From the NCBI RefSeq assembly GCF_027498035.1, contig NZ_CP114978.1, positions 186,001 through 250,000 of the forward strand: a stretch of 64,000 nt of DNA, given 5' to 3'. Position 1 is the first letter of the stretch. Every line of letters starts with the position of its first letter. This document shows, in pieces, positions 16,765-25,080 of the stretch. Source of the stretch: Pseudoxanthomonas sp. (lineage in GTDB: Bacteria; Pseudomonadota; Gammaproteobacteria; Xanthomonadales; Xanthomonadaceae). Both the position numbers and the translations under genes were made by a program. The notes below the pieces were generated by a model that saw nothing but the letters and a program-made list of their open reading frames with translations, ran no database searches and was not told where the DNA came from.

Positions 16765-17474
16765 TGGACACCGCGAGCGTGCCCACGGCCAGCGTGCTGG
16801 CTGGCCTGTCCGGCCCGGGCGAAAACCGGGCGTGGTCGTCGTTGCCGCAGGTCACCTCGTCCAAGCTGCTGGTGGTGGGGATCGGTGGCACCACGCGCGC
16901 TGGCTCCAGTACCGAGCGCGCCTTGGACCTGGCCCTGCGCGATTGTGCCGAACGCGGCCTGTCCACCCTGCGCCTGGGCGGTGAATTCCTGGCGGCGCTG
17001 CCGCACTACACGCCGGGCGTGCCGTTGACGGACGTGCAGCAGGGACTGATCGGCATCGTGCGGCGTGCCGATGCGGTGATCCTGGCATCGCCCAGCTATC
17101 ACGGTGGCCTGTCCGGGCTGCTCAAGAACGCGCTGGACACGCTGGAAGAACTCAGCGGCGACGAACGCCCGTACCTGGATGGCCGCGCGGTGGGCTGCAT
17201 CGTCACGGCCTACGGCTGGCAGGCGGGCGGCACCGTGTTGACCGGCCTGCGCGCCTCTGCCCATGCGTTGCGCGGCTGGCCCACGCCTTATGGCGCAGTG
17301 ATCAACACACTGGAAACGCCCTTGCGCGATCCGCAGGTGCCGGCTTCGGTCGCCACCGCGCTTGGGCGGGTCAGCGAACAGGTCGGCGAGTTCGCGCGCC
17401 ACTTCCATGCCGGTACCAGCCGCGTCCGGCAGGCGCCGGCCACCATTGCACCGCGCGTGGCGGTGGGCGCGTAA
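16764..17474 (+). CDS. NAD(P)H-dependent FMN reductase, SsuE/MsuE-like
   Basis: A flavodoxin-like reductase of 236 residues that should make FMNH2 for the monooxygenase encoded at 10988. The FMN-binding loop is seen in VVGIGGTTRAGSSTERAL and the second family signature in ILASPSYHGGLSGLLKNALDTLEEL; a C-terminal helix follows. The N terminus has about 30 extra residues before the first beta strand (KLLVVGIGG). ATG 16764 overlaps the previous TGA by one base; GTG 16761 is an alternative. The stop codon shares one base with the ATPase start. Reductase and monooxygenase being in one operon supports a two-component flavin system. Confidence 0.87.
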   Translation: MDTASVPTASVLAGLSGPGENRAWSSLPQVTSSKLLVVGIGGTTRAGSSTERALDLALRDCAERGLSTLRLGGEFLAALPHYTPGVPLTDVQQGLIGIVRRADAVILASPSYHGGLSGLLKNALDTLEELSGDERPYLDGRAVGCIVTAYGWQAGGTVLTGLRASAHALRGWPTPYGAVINTLETPLRDPQVPASVATALGRVSEQVGEFARHFHAGTSRVRQAPATIAPRVAVGA

Positions 17475-18289
17475 TGGCCACCGTGCGGCCCGCGCTGCGG
17501 CTCGCCGAGTCGGTGGAAAACGTCACGCAACTGCCTGGCCCGCTGCTGCAGCTTGCCGGCGTGGGCAAGCGTTACGCCGGCCGCGGCGGACAACGGGTCG
17601 TGCTGGATGCAGTGGACCTGCAGATCCGGCAAGGCGAATTCGTCAGCATCATCGGTCCCAGCGGCTGTGGGAAATCCACCCTGCTGCGGCTGGTTGCCGG
17701 ACTGGATGGCGAACACGACGGCACGATCAGCCTGGCCGGGCAGGCGGTGCGCGGCACCGGGCTGGAGCGTGGCCTGGTCTTCCAGGAACACCGGCTGCTG
17801 CCCTGGCTCACGGTGACGCGCAACATTGAACTGGGCCTGCTCAATGCCGGCATCAGCCGCGGCGAACGCCAGGCGCGCGTGCGCGAACACATCGCGCTGG
17901 TGCGCCTGGAAGGCTTCGAGGACGCCTATCCCCACCAGCTCTCCGGTGGCATGGCCCAGCGCGTGGCGATTGCGCGCGCGCTGGCCAACCGGCCACGCGT
18001 GTTGCTGCTGGACGAGCCGTTCGGCGCGCTGGATGCGATCACGCGCGCGCACCTGCAGCGCGAGTTGCTGCGGATCTGGGAGCAGCAGGGCATCACCATG
18101 CTGTTGGTCACCCACGACATGGACGAGGCCGCCTTCCTGAGCCAGCGCGTGGTGGTGATGGACACCGCACCGGGCCGGGTGAAGGACGTGGTGCCGATGA
18201 ACCTGTCCTACCCGCGCGACCGGCACGACGAAGAATTCGCACGCGCGCGCAGGCGGCTGCAGGACGTGTTCGGACACACCCACGGCTGA
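17474..18289 (+). CDS. ABC transporter ATPase, SsuB/TauB-like
   Basis: The ATP-hydrolysing subunit (271 residues) for the two permeases at 13401 and 14201. Walker A is GPSGCGKSTLL, the Q loop GLVFQEHRLLPWLTV, the signature LSGGMAQRVAIARAL, Walker B LLLDEPFGALD, and the H loop is in LLVTHDMDEA. The sequence of the Q loop and GALD region is typical of nitrate/sulfonate/taurine importers. It is the last gene of the cluster and ends 14 bases before the convergent lysR stop. It is separated from the permease genes by the cysteine synthase, hydrolase and reductase genes, which supports a single functional unit. Confidence 0.9.
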   Translation: MATVRPALRLAESVENVTQLPGPLLQLAGVGKRYAGRGGQRVVLDAVDLQIRQGEFVSIIGPSGCGKSTLLRLVAGLDGEHDGTISLAGQAVRGTGLERGLVFQEHRLLPWLTVTRNIELGLLNAGISRGERQARVREHIALVRLEGFEDAYPHQLSGGMAQRVAIARALANRPRVLLLDEPFGALDAITRAHLQRELLRIWEQQGITMLLVTHDMDEAAFLSQRVVVMDTAPGRVKDVVPMNLSYPRDRHDEEFARARRRLQDVFGHTHG

Positions 18290-18303
18290 GGCGTGGACCT
18301 GCG

Positions 18304-19245
18304 TCAGGCGACCTGCGCGGTCTCCAGGTCCTCGACCTGTGCGCGGATCTGTTCGAGCGTCAGCCCGGGCACCATGCCCTGGATGAAGGCCAGCGTGTAA
18401 CCACGCAGGTAGGTGCCGCGCCGCACCGCCACGCTGGTGGTGATCGGCGCGATCAGCGTGCTGGTTTCCAGTGCGACCAGCTGCGGGTCCAGCGTCGCAT
18501 CGTAGGAGCGCTCGGCGATGATGCCCACGCCCAGGCCCAGCTCCACGTAGGTCTTGATGACGTCAGAATCGGCCGCGGAAATGATGATGTCCGGCTTCAA
18601 TCCCTGCATTGCGAAGGCCTGGTTGATGCGCATGCGGCCAACCATGCCTTCCTCGAAAGTGATCAGCGGAAAGCGCGCGATGTCGGCCAGCGCGGGGTAG
18701 GGCATGTCGAGCAGCGGATGGCCGCGCGGGACCACGAAGACATGCGACCACGAATACGCGGGGAAGCGCACCAGCTCAGGCACGTACGGCAGGCCTTCGG
18801 GCACCAGGCCGATATCGACCTGGCCGCCGCGCAGCAGCTCCACGATCTGTGGCGGCGCCGTCTGTTGCAGGGTCAGGCTCACCTGCGGGAACGCATCGCG
18901 GAACCGGAGCACCGCATCGGGCAGCCGGTATCGCACCTGCGCGTGGGTGGCGGCGATGGATAGCGTGCCGCGTGCCGGGCGACGGAAATCCTCCGAGGCA
19001 TGCCGCAGGCTTTCGCGGTCCTGCAGCATGCGTTCGACGATGCGTGCGATCTCCTGGCCCGGCGCGGTGAGTCCGGTCAATCGCTTGCCGTGGCGCAGGA
19101 AGATCTCCACGCCAAGCTCTTCCTCCAGCTCGCGGATCTGCCGTGATACCGCCGACTGGGAGGTATGCAGGACATCGGCGGTTTCGGTCAGGTTGAAGCG
19201 ATGGCCGATGGCCTCGCTCACGGCCTTGAGCTGCTGGAAATTCAT
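18304..19245 (-). CDS. LysR regulator of the CysB/Cbl type
   Basis: A 313-residue LysR protein. The start MNFQQLKAVSEAIGHRFNLTETADVLHTSQSAVSRQIRELEEELGVEIF is written here only in part by key words: the helix-turn-helix spans residues about 18-45 (TSQSAVSRQI). The effector domain (LSIAATHAQVRYRLPDAV, GLVPEGLPYVPEL, FPLITFEEGMVGRMRINQAF, ADSDVIKTYVELGLGVGII) is that of CysB/Cbl, which sense sulfate-derived or N-acetylserine-type signals and switch on genes for sulfur starvation. It is convergent with the ABC ATPase gene and divergent from the Oar-like TonB receptor. This strongly suggests that the cluster is sulfur-regulated. Confidence 0.88.
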   Translation of the reverse strand: MNFQQLKAVSEAIGHRFNLTETADVLHTSQSAVSRQIRELEEELGVEIFLRHGKRLTGLTAPGQEIARIVERMLQDRESLRHASEDFRRPARGTLSIAATHAQVRYRLPDAVLRFRDAFPQVSLTLQQTAPPQIVELLRGGQVDIGLVPEGLPYVPELVRFPAYSWSHVFVVPRGHPLLDMPYPALADIARFPLITFEEGMVGRMRINQAFAMQGLKPDIIISAADSDVIKTYVELGLGVGIIAERSYDATLDPQLVALETSTLIAPITTSVAVRRGTYLRGYTLAFIQGMVPGLTLEQIRAQVEDLETAQVA

Positions 19246-19723
19246 GCTGAGGCCTCAATCTGTGTCCCGCGCCCAGTCCAACGCGTCGAATCCCGATCAT
19301 GCCGCCGAACTGGTGGCTGCGTTATGGCGTTTGATGATGTCGATGCTGCCGGAACGTATATGGCGATCCATGCGATCGGCTCGCCTGCGGAACGTGGGGG
19401 AGGGCCACGGGCAACGCCGGGAGGCCTGTTCGCCATGCGTCGACGTGGCCGCCGCTTCCCACGGTGCGCGGTTTACCACTGTCTCGACCTGCCGACGACA
19501 TGTTTGCCTTATCGCCATGTCTGGTGCTTGTGGATTTCTTGTGCCGATTGATCAAGCAAGAGGACATCGCCGCAGCGGCACTGGCGTTTTTTCTTCGTCG
19601 GCACATTTCAACTTGGATCGACACATGATGTCGCATCGGAACAATGTCGCAGCTTGGATATGACGATCCTCCACGGCAACATGTAAACAAGATATTTCTG
19701 GTTCAGGGGCACGTCAGTCGACG
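19246..19723. other. 478-bp intergenic region between lysR and an Oar-like receptor gene
   Basis: No gene was found in any frame. The part closest to the receptor (about 19580-19700) is less GC-rich than its surroundings (TTTTTTCTTCG, AACATGTAAACAAGATATTTCTGG-like AT-rich text in pieces) and probably holds the receptor promoter. No clean -35/-10 pair or LysR T-N11-A operator could be assigned with confidence. Confidence 0.4.
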
Positions 19724-22700
19724 ATGACTGTGGGGCCCGCACTGCGGATTGCGCGATGGAAATCGCAGGCGTTGGCACGCCCCGTCACTCCTCTCCCAGA
19801 ACCGGATATTCCCTTGCTCAGTCGTCTGTCTTCTGTTCGACCGCGCCCGCTCGTGCTGGCGCTGGCCCTCGGCCTGCTGGCCGGCAATGCCTCGGCCCAA
19901 TCCACTACCGGCGCCATCAGTGGCCAGGCGCCCGCCGGCGCCACCACCGTGCTGGTGCGTAGCGACACCGGCCTGGCCCGCGAGGTGCAGGTTGATGCGC
20001 GCGGTCGCTACCAGGTGTCCCAGCTACCGTTGGGGACCTATACGGTCACCGCACGCCGTGATGGCAGTGATGTGGATTCGCGCAATGACGTGAGCCTGAC
20101 CGTGGGCGCCAACACCGATGTGTCCTTCGGCGCAGTTGTGCAAGTGGGCGGCGTGCATGTCACTGCCGACCGCGCTGCCGCAGCCATCGATGTGAGCAGT
20201 GTCGATTCGCGCACCGTCATCACGGCGGAAGAGCTGCAGCGCTTGCCGCTGGGACGTTCGGCCGAGGCCATCGCCAAGCTGGCGCCCGGCGTGGTCGGCA
20301 ACAGTGGCAGTGGCACCTATGTCGGCCCGACCGGGCAACAGCTGGTGAGCTTCGGTGGATCATCCGCGAGCGAGAACGCCTACTACATCAATGGATTCAA
20401 CACGACCGATCCATTGCGCGGGCTTGGCGGCCTGACCTTGCCCTACGGCAGCATCGAGCAGCAGGAGGTCTACACCGGCGGCTACAGCGCCAAGTACGGG
20501 CGTTCGGACGGCGGCGTGATCAATGCGGTGGGCAAGCGCGGCACCAATGAATGGCATTTTGGCGGCCAGCTCACCTGGGAGCCGGACGGCCTGCGTGCTT
20601 CGCAAGGCGACGTGTACTACCCCGCCAACGGCACGCTGTACCGGCCAGACAGCCAGAACCATTCCTGGGTCACCACGCAAAGCATTTACGCTGGCGGTCC
20701 GCTGATCCAGGACAAGCTGTTTTTCTTCGGCTCCTACGAACTCCAGCGCCAGGAAGGCAACACCGTCAACAGCGTCGAGGCGACCAACGCCTACACCGAC
20801 TACGCCTACCGCCGGCCCAGCTGGTACGCCAAGCTGGACTGGAACATCACCGACAGCCAGTTGCTGGAATTCACCGATGCCTCCAGCCGCTATATCACCC
20901 GCGGTACGTATTCCAACTACGACTACGACGCGCTCAAGGTCGGCAGCCGGCGTGGCAGCGCCGACACCACCAAGACCGGTGGCAGCCTGTGGACCGCCAA
21001 GTACACCAATTACCTGACAGAGCGGCTGACCTTCAGTGCGCAATACGGCAAGCAGCGCACTGATGACTACACCGGCAACCCTGCCTACGACGGCTCGCTG
21101 ACCTATCTCAGTGGCACCTCGTATGAAAACCCCGCCTATACCGGTGGGACGCCGATTACGAACAGTCAGACCACCTCCACGCTGGTGGACGCCAACCGCG
21201 GCAACCGTACAGACAACCTGCGCGTCGACCTCAACTACGTCATCGGCAACCACAGCATCACCGTGGGCATTGATAACCAGAACGCACGCGCCCTCAATCG
21301 CGGCTCGGTTGCCTCTGGAGACGGGTATTACTGGATCTATGGCCAGACTGACCCCAGCGTGCCATTGAGCAGTGGACTGGGTGTGCCAGCCACGGGCGAC
21401 TATGCCAATGGCGAGGAGGGCTATTACGTGCGCAAGTACATCTACAGCGCGCTGGCTTCGGTGCGTTCGGCCCAGCGGGCGCAATACGTGGAAGACAACT
21501 GGCAGGTCACCGACAACCTGCTGCTGAGCCTGGGGCTGCGCCTGGACCAGTTCACCAATTACAACCGCGATGGCGATCCCTACATCAAGCAGACCAGCGG
21601 GCAGTGGGCGCCGCGGCTGGGCTTCAGCTGGGACGTGAATGGCGACGGGCACTTCAAGGTGTTCGGCAACGCAGGGCGCTACTACCTGGCGCTGCCGCTC
21701 AACCCGGCGTTCAACGCCGCCGGTGCCACCCTGGCCACGTCGACCTATTACACCTACGGCGGGATCGACGCCAACGGCTATCCGACCGACCTGACCCAGA
21801 TCTCCGACGCGGTCTCGGCCAACAACAACTACGGCAACCTGCCTGATCCCAAGACCGTCGCAACGCAGGGGATCGAGCCGTCGTACCAGGACGAGTTCAT
21901 CCTGGGCTTCAGCAAGACCCTTGGCGGCAACTGGGTGTATGGCGCCAAGGCGACCTATCGCGTCCTGCGCAGCGGTGTGGATGATTACTGCGACAGCGAC
22001 ACGGTGTTCGCCAAGGCCGCGGCGCTGGGCTACACGGTCACCCTGGACAGCAATCCGGTCAGCTGCTGGTTGATCAATCCGGGCAAGTCCAACACCTTCA
22101 CCCTGGTCGATACCAGCGGTAACTACGTCAGCGTGCCGTTGAGCAATGAAGAGTTCGGCTTCCCCGAGTTCAAGCGCAACTACTACGGGGTGAACCTGTC
22201 GCTGGAGCATCCGTTCGACGGGCGCTGGTACGGCGCCGTCAACTACACCTGGTCACGCAGCTATGGCACCACGGAAGGCCAGCTTCGTTCCGGCATCGGC
22301 CAGACCGCGGCGTCGACCACCGTGGACTGGGACTTCGCCTCGCTGATGGAAAATACCAACGGCCCGCAAAGCAACGACCATACCCATCAATTCAAGTTCT
22401 ACGGCTACTACCAGATCAACCCGCAGTGGTTGGTGTCGGCCAACCTGAGCGTGCAATCAGGATCACCGTTCTCTGCGCTGGGATCGTATGGGTCTGATCA
22501 AAGCGATCCCGCCGGCTACGGCACGTATTACCACTTCTACCAGGGTGAAGCGGCGCCCCCGGGCAGCCAGGGACGCCTGCCATGGCTGAAACAGCTGGAC
22601 CTGGGCGTGGGCTATCGGCCGGCATTCGCCGATCACAAGCTGTCGTTCAACCTGGATGTGTTCAACGTGTTCAACAGCCAGACCACCTTGTGGAAGTACC

Positions 22701-22804
22701 CGTACTCGGAGCAGGACCCGGGTCAGTCCGAACCGCTCTATGGTGCCGCAGTCCTGAGTCAGGCGCCGCGTTCGGCTCGCCTGAGTGTGAGTTACGACTA
22801 CTGA
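19724..22804 (+). CDS. Oar-like TonB-dependent receptor with carboxypeptidase-regulatory-like N-terminal domain
   Basis: A large (1026-residue) outer-membrane receptor. After a signal peptide (VLALALGLLAGNASAQ) comes an Ig-like regulatory domain (SGQAPAGATTVLVRSDTGL, YTVTARRDG), then a plug (SRTVITAEELQRLPLGRSAEAIAKLAPGV, SSASENAYYINGFNTTDPL, YGRSDGGVINAVGKRGTNEWHFG) and a barrel ending in LSVSYDY. This layout matches the Oar/TonB group common in Xanthomonadaceae, whose ligands are mostly unknown. ATG 19724 is used; a TTG at 19814 would place the start right before the signal peptide, and is a serious alternative. It is divergent from the CysB-like regulator and may be under its control. Confidence 0.85.
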   Translation: MTVGPALRIARWKSQALARPVTPLPEPDIPLLSRLSSVRPRPLVLALALGLLAGNASAQSTTGAISGQAPAGATTVLVRSDTGLAREVQVDARGRYQVSQLPLGTYTVTARRDGSDVDSRNDVSLTVGANTDVSFGAVVQVGGVHVTADRAAAAIDVSSVDSRTVITAEELQRLPLGRSAEAIAKLAPGVVGNSGSGTYVGPTGQQLVSFGGSSASENAYYINGFNTTDPLRGLGGLTLPYGSIEQQEVYTGGYSAKYGRSDGGVINAVGKRGTNEWHFGGQLTWEPDGLRASQGDVYYPANGTLYRPDSQNHSWVTTQSIYAGGPLIQDKLFFFGSYELQRQEGNTVNSVEATNAYTDYAYRRPSWYAKLDWNITDSQLLEFTDASSRYITRGTYSNYDYDALKVGSRRGSADTTKTGGSLWTAKYTNYLTERLTFSAQYGKQRTDDYTGNPAYDGSLTYLSGTSYENPAYTGGTPITNSQTTSTLVDANRGNRTDNLRVDLNYVIGNHSITVGIDNQNARALNRGSVASGDGYYWIYGQTDPSVPLSSGLGVPATGDYANGEEGYYVRKYIYSALASVRSAQRAQYVEDNWQVTDNLLLSLGLRLDQFTNYNRDGDPYIKQTSGQWAPRLGFSWDVNGDGHFKVFGNAGRYYLALPLNPAFNAAGATLATSTYYTYGGIDANGYPTDLTQISDAVSANNNYGNLPDPKTVATQGIEPSYQDEFILGFSKTLGGNWVYGAKATYRVLRSGVDDYCDSDTVFAKAAALGYTVTLDSNPVSCWLINPGKSNTFTLVDTSGNYVSVPLSNEEFGFPEFKRNYYGVNLSLEHPFDGRWYGAVNYTWSRSYGTTEGQLRSGIGQTAASTTVDWDFASLMENTNGPQSNDHTHQFKFYGYYQINPQWLVSANLSVQSGSPFSALGSYGSDQSDPAGYGTYYHFYQGEAAPPGSQGRLPWLKQLDLGVGYRPAFADHKLSFNLDVFNVFNSQTTLWKYPYSEQDPGQSEPLYGAAVLSQAPRSARLSVSYDY

Positions 22805-22868
22805 CGCAGCCGTCGTTAAGCGATACATGCCACACGGAGGTGGCGCATCTCTCATCAACGACACCATG

Positions 22869-22900
22869 CAACGGCACGGCCCTCCGGGGGCGTGCCGTTG
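22869..22900. terminator. 10-bp perfect hairpin between receptor and hxlR genes
   Basis: CAACGGCACG (22869-22878) pairs with CGTGCCGTTG (22891-22900) around a 12-base loop. It lies 64 bases after the receptor stop and 53 bases after the end of the convergent regulator gene. There is no T tract, so it is either a weak two-way terminator or an RNA-stabilising hairpin. Confidence 0.5.
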
Positions 22901-22953
22901 TCATATGCGTGGGGTGAAACCGGGTTTGACAGGCGCGTGCCTGCACGTCGCGA

Positions 22954-23352
22954 TCAGGGCGCAACGTCGTCCATGCCAGCCTTCAACGCCGGACCATGCG
23001 CGCGCATCCAGTCGGCCAGCGAGTGCAGTGTCGGCGCCAGTGAGTGGCCTAGCGCGGTGACTTCGTATTCGACCCGTGGCGGGACTTCCGGGTGCACGGT
23101 GCGCTGGACCAGGTGGCGTTGTTCGAACAGGCGCAGTTGCCGGGTGAGTTCCTTCTGGGTGATCGGTGCTACCGCACGTTGCAACGCGCTGAAGCGCACT
23201 GGCGCATCTTCAACGATGAGGCGATACAGGATCGGGATCGCCCACTTGCCCGAGACCAACTGGACGAAGTCGCGCATCGGGCATCCATCCTGCGGATCGA
23301 TGGCGGTCGAAGTGTGTGCCAGCGACGCGTTGGCGTTGCGCGATGGGATCAT
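22954..23352 (-). CDS. HxlR-family winged-helix regulator
   Basis: A 132-residue MarR-like regulator. The HxlR domain is clear: CPMRDFVQLVSGKWAIPILYRL, RFSALQRAVAPITQKELTRQLRLFEQRHLVQRTVH, VEYEVTALGHSLAPTLHSLADWM (quoted as separate blocks). The conserved N-terminal Cys of the DxxCP motif (here GCPMRD) is present; in relatives such a Cys can sense quinones or aldehydes. The gene is divergent from an SDR gene with only 92 bases between them, so it probably represses that gene and itself. Confidence 0.88.
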   Translation of the reverse strand: MIPSRNANASLAHTSTAIDPQDGCPMRDFVQLVSGKWAIPILYRLIVEDAPVRFSALQRAVAPITQKELTRQLRLFEQRHLVQRTVHPEVPPRVEYEVTALGHSLAPTLHSLADWMRAHGPALKAGMDDVAP

Positions 23353-23361
23353 GTCGGTGGG

Positions 23362-23389
23362 TTGGTATCCATGCGGTGCGTACTATACA
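23362..23389 (+). promoter_or_regulatory. Promoter/operator between hxlR and the SDR gene
   Basis: A -35-like TTGGTA (23362-23367), a 16-bp spacer and a -10-like TATACA (23384-23389) point towards the SDR gene. The overlapping GTACTATAC is a near-palindromic element of the kind bound by HxlR proteins, which fits autoregulation of this divergent pair. Confidence 0.5.
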
Positions 23390-23444
23390 AAGCGGATCGC
23401 GCCGGCCAGTCTCGCCGCTCTTTCAAGATGAGCAGGTGGCCGCG

Positions 23445-24194
23445 ATGGCACGCATGAAGGGCAAGTACGCGCTGGTGACCGGCGGCAGCAGCGGCATCGG
23501 CTTGGAAACCGCCAGGCAGTTCCTTGCGCAGGGCGCGCAAGTGGCTATCACCGGCCGCGATGCCGATGCGCTGGCGCGCGCGCAGGCGCAGCTGGGCGAG
23601 CCGGTGCTGGCGATCCGCAGCGATGCCTCGCAGGTCGCCGACCAGCAGCAGATCGCACGGACCCTGGCGCAGGCCTGGCCGCGGTTGGACGTGCTGTATG
23701 CCAATGCCGCCGATGTCACCCATCGCCTGCTGCAGGACTGGGATGAGGCGACGTTTGACCGGGTGCTGGCGACCAATCTGAAGGGGCCGTTCTTCCTGGT
23801 GCAGTCGCTGTTGCCGCTGCTGGGCGATCGCGCGTCGATCATCCTGTGTGGCTCGACCAGCGCGCATATCGGCCTGCCGCAGAGTTCGGTCTATGCGGCC
23901 AGCAAGGCAGCGCTGCTGTCGCTGGCGCGGACGCTCTCGGCCGAACTGCACCCGCGCGGCGTGCGGGTCAATGTACTCAGCCCGGGGCCGACCGACACCC
24001 CGGCACTGAACAAGCTGGGCCTGGCGCCCGAGGCAGAAGAACGCCTGCGCCAGGACATCCGCCAGCTGGTACCTATCGGCCGCCTGGGTACGCCGTGGGA
24101 GCTGGCGCAGGCCGCGGTGTACCTGGCCAGCGACGAATCGCGCTTCATGCTGGGCAGCGAACTGCTGGTCGATGGCGGCGTGGCCAATCTCTGA
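23445..24194 (+). CDS. Short-chain dehydrogenase/reductase
   Basis: A classical SDR of 249 residues. The NAD(P)-binding motif TGGSSGIG lies at residues 12-19, YANAADVT occupies the usual NNAG position, the catalytic Ser is in CGSTSAHIG, and Tyr/Lys are in YAASKAAL; the C terminus has the common LLVDGGVANL. GRDADAL after the second beta strand hints at NADPH preference. The ATG 23445 is chosen because MKGKYALVTGG starts three residues later. It is controlled in all likelihood by the divergent HxlR gene, as is usual for enzymes detoxifying aldehydes or quinones. The actual substrate cannot be read. Confidence 0.88.
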   Translation: MARMKGKYALVTGGSSGIGLETARQFLAQGAQVAITGRDADALARAQAQLGEPVLAIRSDASQVADQQQIARTLAQAWPRLDVLYANAADVTHRLLQDWDEATFDRVLATNLKGPFFLVQSLLPLLGDRASIILCGSTSAHIGLPQSSVYAASKAALLSLARTLSAELHPRGVRVNVLSPGPTDTPALNKLGLAPEAEERLRQDIRQLVPIGRLGTPWELAQAAVYLASDESRFMLGSELLVDGGVANL

Positions 24195-24777
24195 GGCGCA
24201 TCTGGCGTGTCGCCATATGCACATGAAGAGTCCGCATTTGGCGCAGGGCGGATGGCAGCGTCTACTGCACGCCACAGGGGTGTTCCGGCAGGACGCCTCG
24301 CCCTGACGTGCTGTGCTGGCCGGTTGTCCTGACCCGACACCCGGTCAGTCACAGCCGACCAGTTCCACCGATTTCAGAGACTCTCGGTTGTTCCCCGGTC
24401 TAGAGACTCGTTGGTGCGCCGTGGCCCGCGTCTCCACGGTGCGCCGTTTTTCTCCACCATCCAGCGATGCGGTGCAGGCCTGTCGAAAGCCTTGCCACTT
24501 GGGGCCTTCCGGTCCTTCGCGCGGCGATCGGGCGGGGGCGGCCCAGCTTCCAGCCTCGAACCCCTTGCTCGGTATTCCCCGCACGACCACGCTTGGCGAC
24601 ATCGCGCGCATGACAGTGCCGCAGGTGTTGCACAGCCGTCTGCCGTTGCATGCCGATACGCGTGAGCGCGTGGTGGCGCAGCTGCGCGGGCAGGGCAATG
24701 TTGAGGATCAGACGGGAGGGGGCGCCAATGCTGACAGCCATTCCGCTGCATTCGACCACGACGCAATGGCGATAAAG
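24195..24777. other. 583-bp region between the SDR gene and tRNA-Leu, no intact gene
   Basis: No intact coding region was found. The plus frame 24313-24870 stays open but runs across the tRNA and carries no recognisable protein except a short LacI-like stretch (24583-24710, listed separately). An imperfect hairpin (CCGTGG...CCACGG) followed by GTTTTTC sits near 24420-24455. Confidence 0.5.
24583..24710 (+). pseudogene. Remnant of a LacI-family DNA-binding domain
   Basis: In one frame this stretch reads TTLGDIAR, then MTVPQVLHSR, then ADTRERVVAQLRGQGN. This follows the LacI helix-turn-helix pattern (TLxDVAR - xxGVSxxTVSxVLN - VSxxTRERVxxAxxxLGY), with about five residues missing at the turn and the rest of the regulator absent. 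The piece has no start codon in place and continues into unrelated sequence. I read it as a decayed fragment beside tRNA-Leu. The match is by eye and could be partly chance. Confidence 0.45.
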
Positions 24778-24811
24778 AACAAGGGCCTAGCCTCGCGGCT
24801 AAGCCCTTGTT
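24778..24811 (-). terminator. Terminator hairpin of tRNA-Leu
   Basis: AACAAGGGC (24778-24786) pairs with GCCCTTGTT (24803-24811), and the inner TAGCC/GGCTA adds five more pairs around a CTCG/TCGC-type loop. It lies directly beyond the 3' end of the tRNA on the minus strand and is followed there by CTTTAT. The plus side also has a TTGTTTT run, so it may stop transcription in both directions. Confidence 0.8.
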
Positions 24812-24819
24812 TTGATTTG

Positions 24820-24902
24820 TGCCGAAGGTGGGACTCGAACCCACACGCTTTTAAGGGCGGCGGATTTTGAGTCCGCTGCGTCTACCATTCCGCCACTTCG
24901 GC
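24820..24902 (-). tRNA. tRNA-Leu (anticodon CAA)
   Basis: The minus strand folds as a class II tRNA: acceptor stem GCCGAAG/CTTCGGC, D arm (GGCGGAATGGTAGACGC), anticodon stem CGGA/TCCG with loop CTCAAAA (anticodon CAA), a long variable arm (CCGCCCTTAAAAGCG), and T arm GTGGG-TTCGAGT-CCCAC. The discriminator base is A, as expected for leucine. The CCA end is not encoded. It decodes UUG codons and closely resembles the E. coli leuX type. Confidence 0.95.
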
Positions 24903-24912
24903 GCGGCCGCGC

Positions 24913-24918
24913 AGTATA
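24913..24918 (-). promoter_or_regulatory. -10 element of the tRNA-Leu gene
   Basis: Read on the minus strand the bases are TATACT, eleven bases upstream of the tRNA 5' end. No clear -35 hexamer is present at 16-18 bp. Confidence 0.5.
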
Positions 24919-25080
24919 GCGGCACGATCGCCGAAGCGGTATGGGCAAGGTGCCGATGTTGGGATGTTCGCTTCGCCGCGGGGGTGGGGAGCGCGCCGTT
25001 GCGGGCTGTGCGCTGACCATGCGGTCAGGGAAGGCGGTTTTGACGCGCCGCAGAATGCATTGGTGGCCGCATTCCGTATC

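Noticed and set aside
24313..24870. A 185-codon protein gene between the SDR gene and tRNA-Leu
   Set aside because: The frame runs through the tRNA gene and its terminator, so it cannot be a real gene; only the LacI-like fragment inside it looks meaningful.
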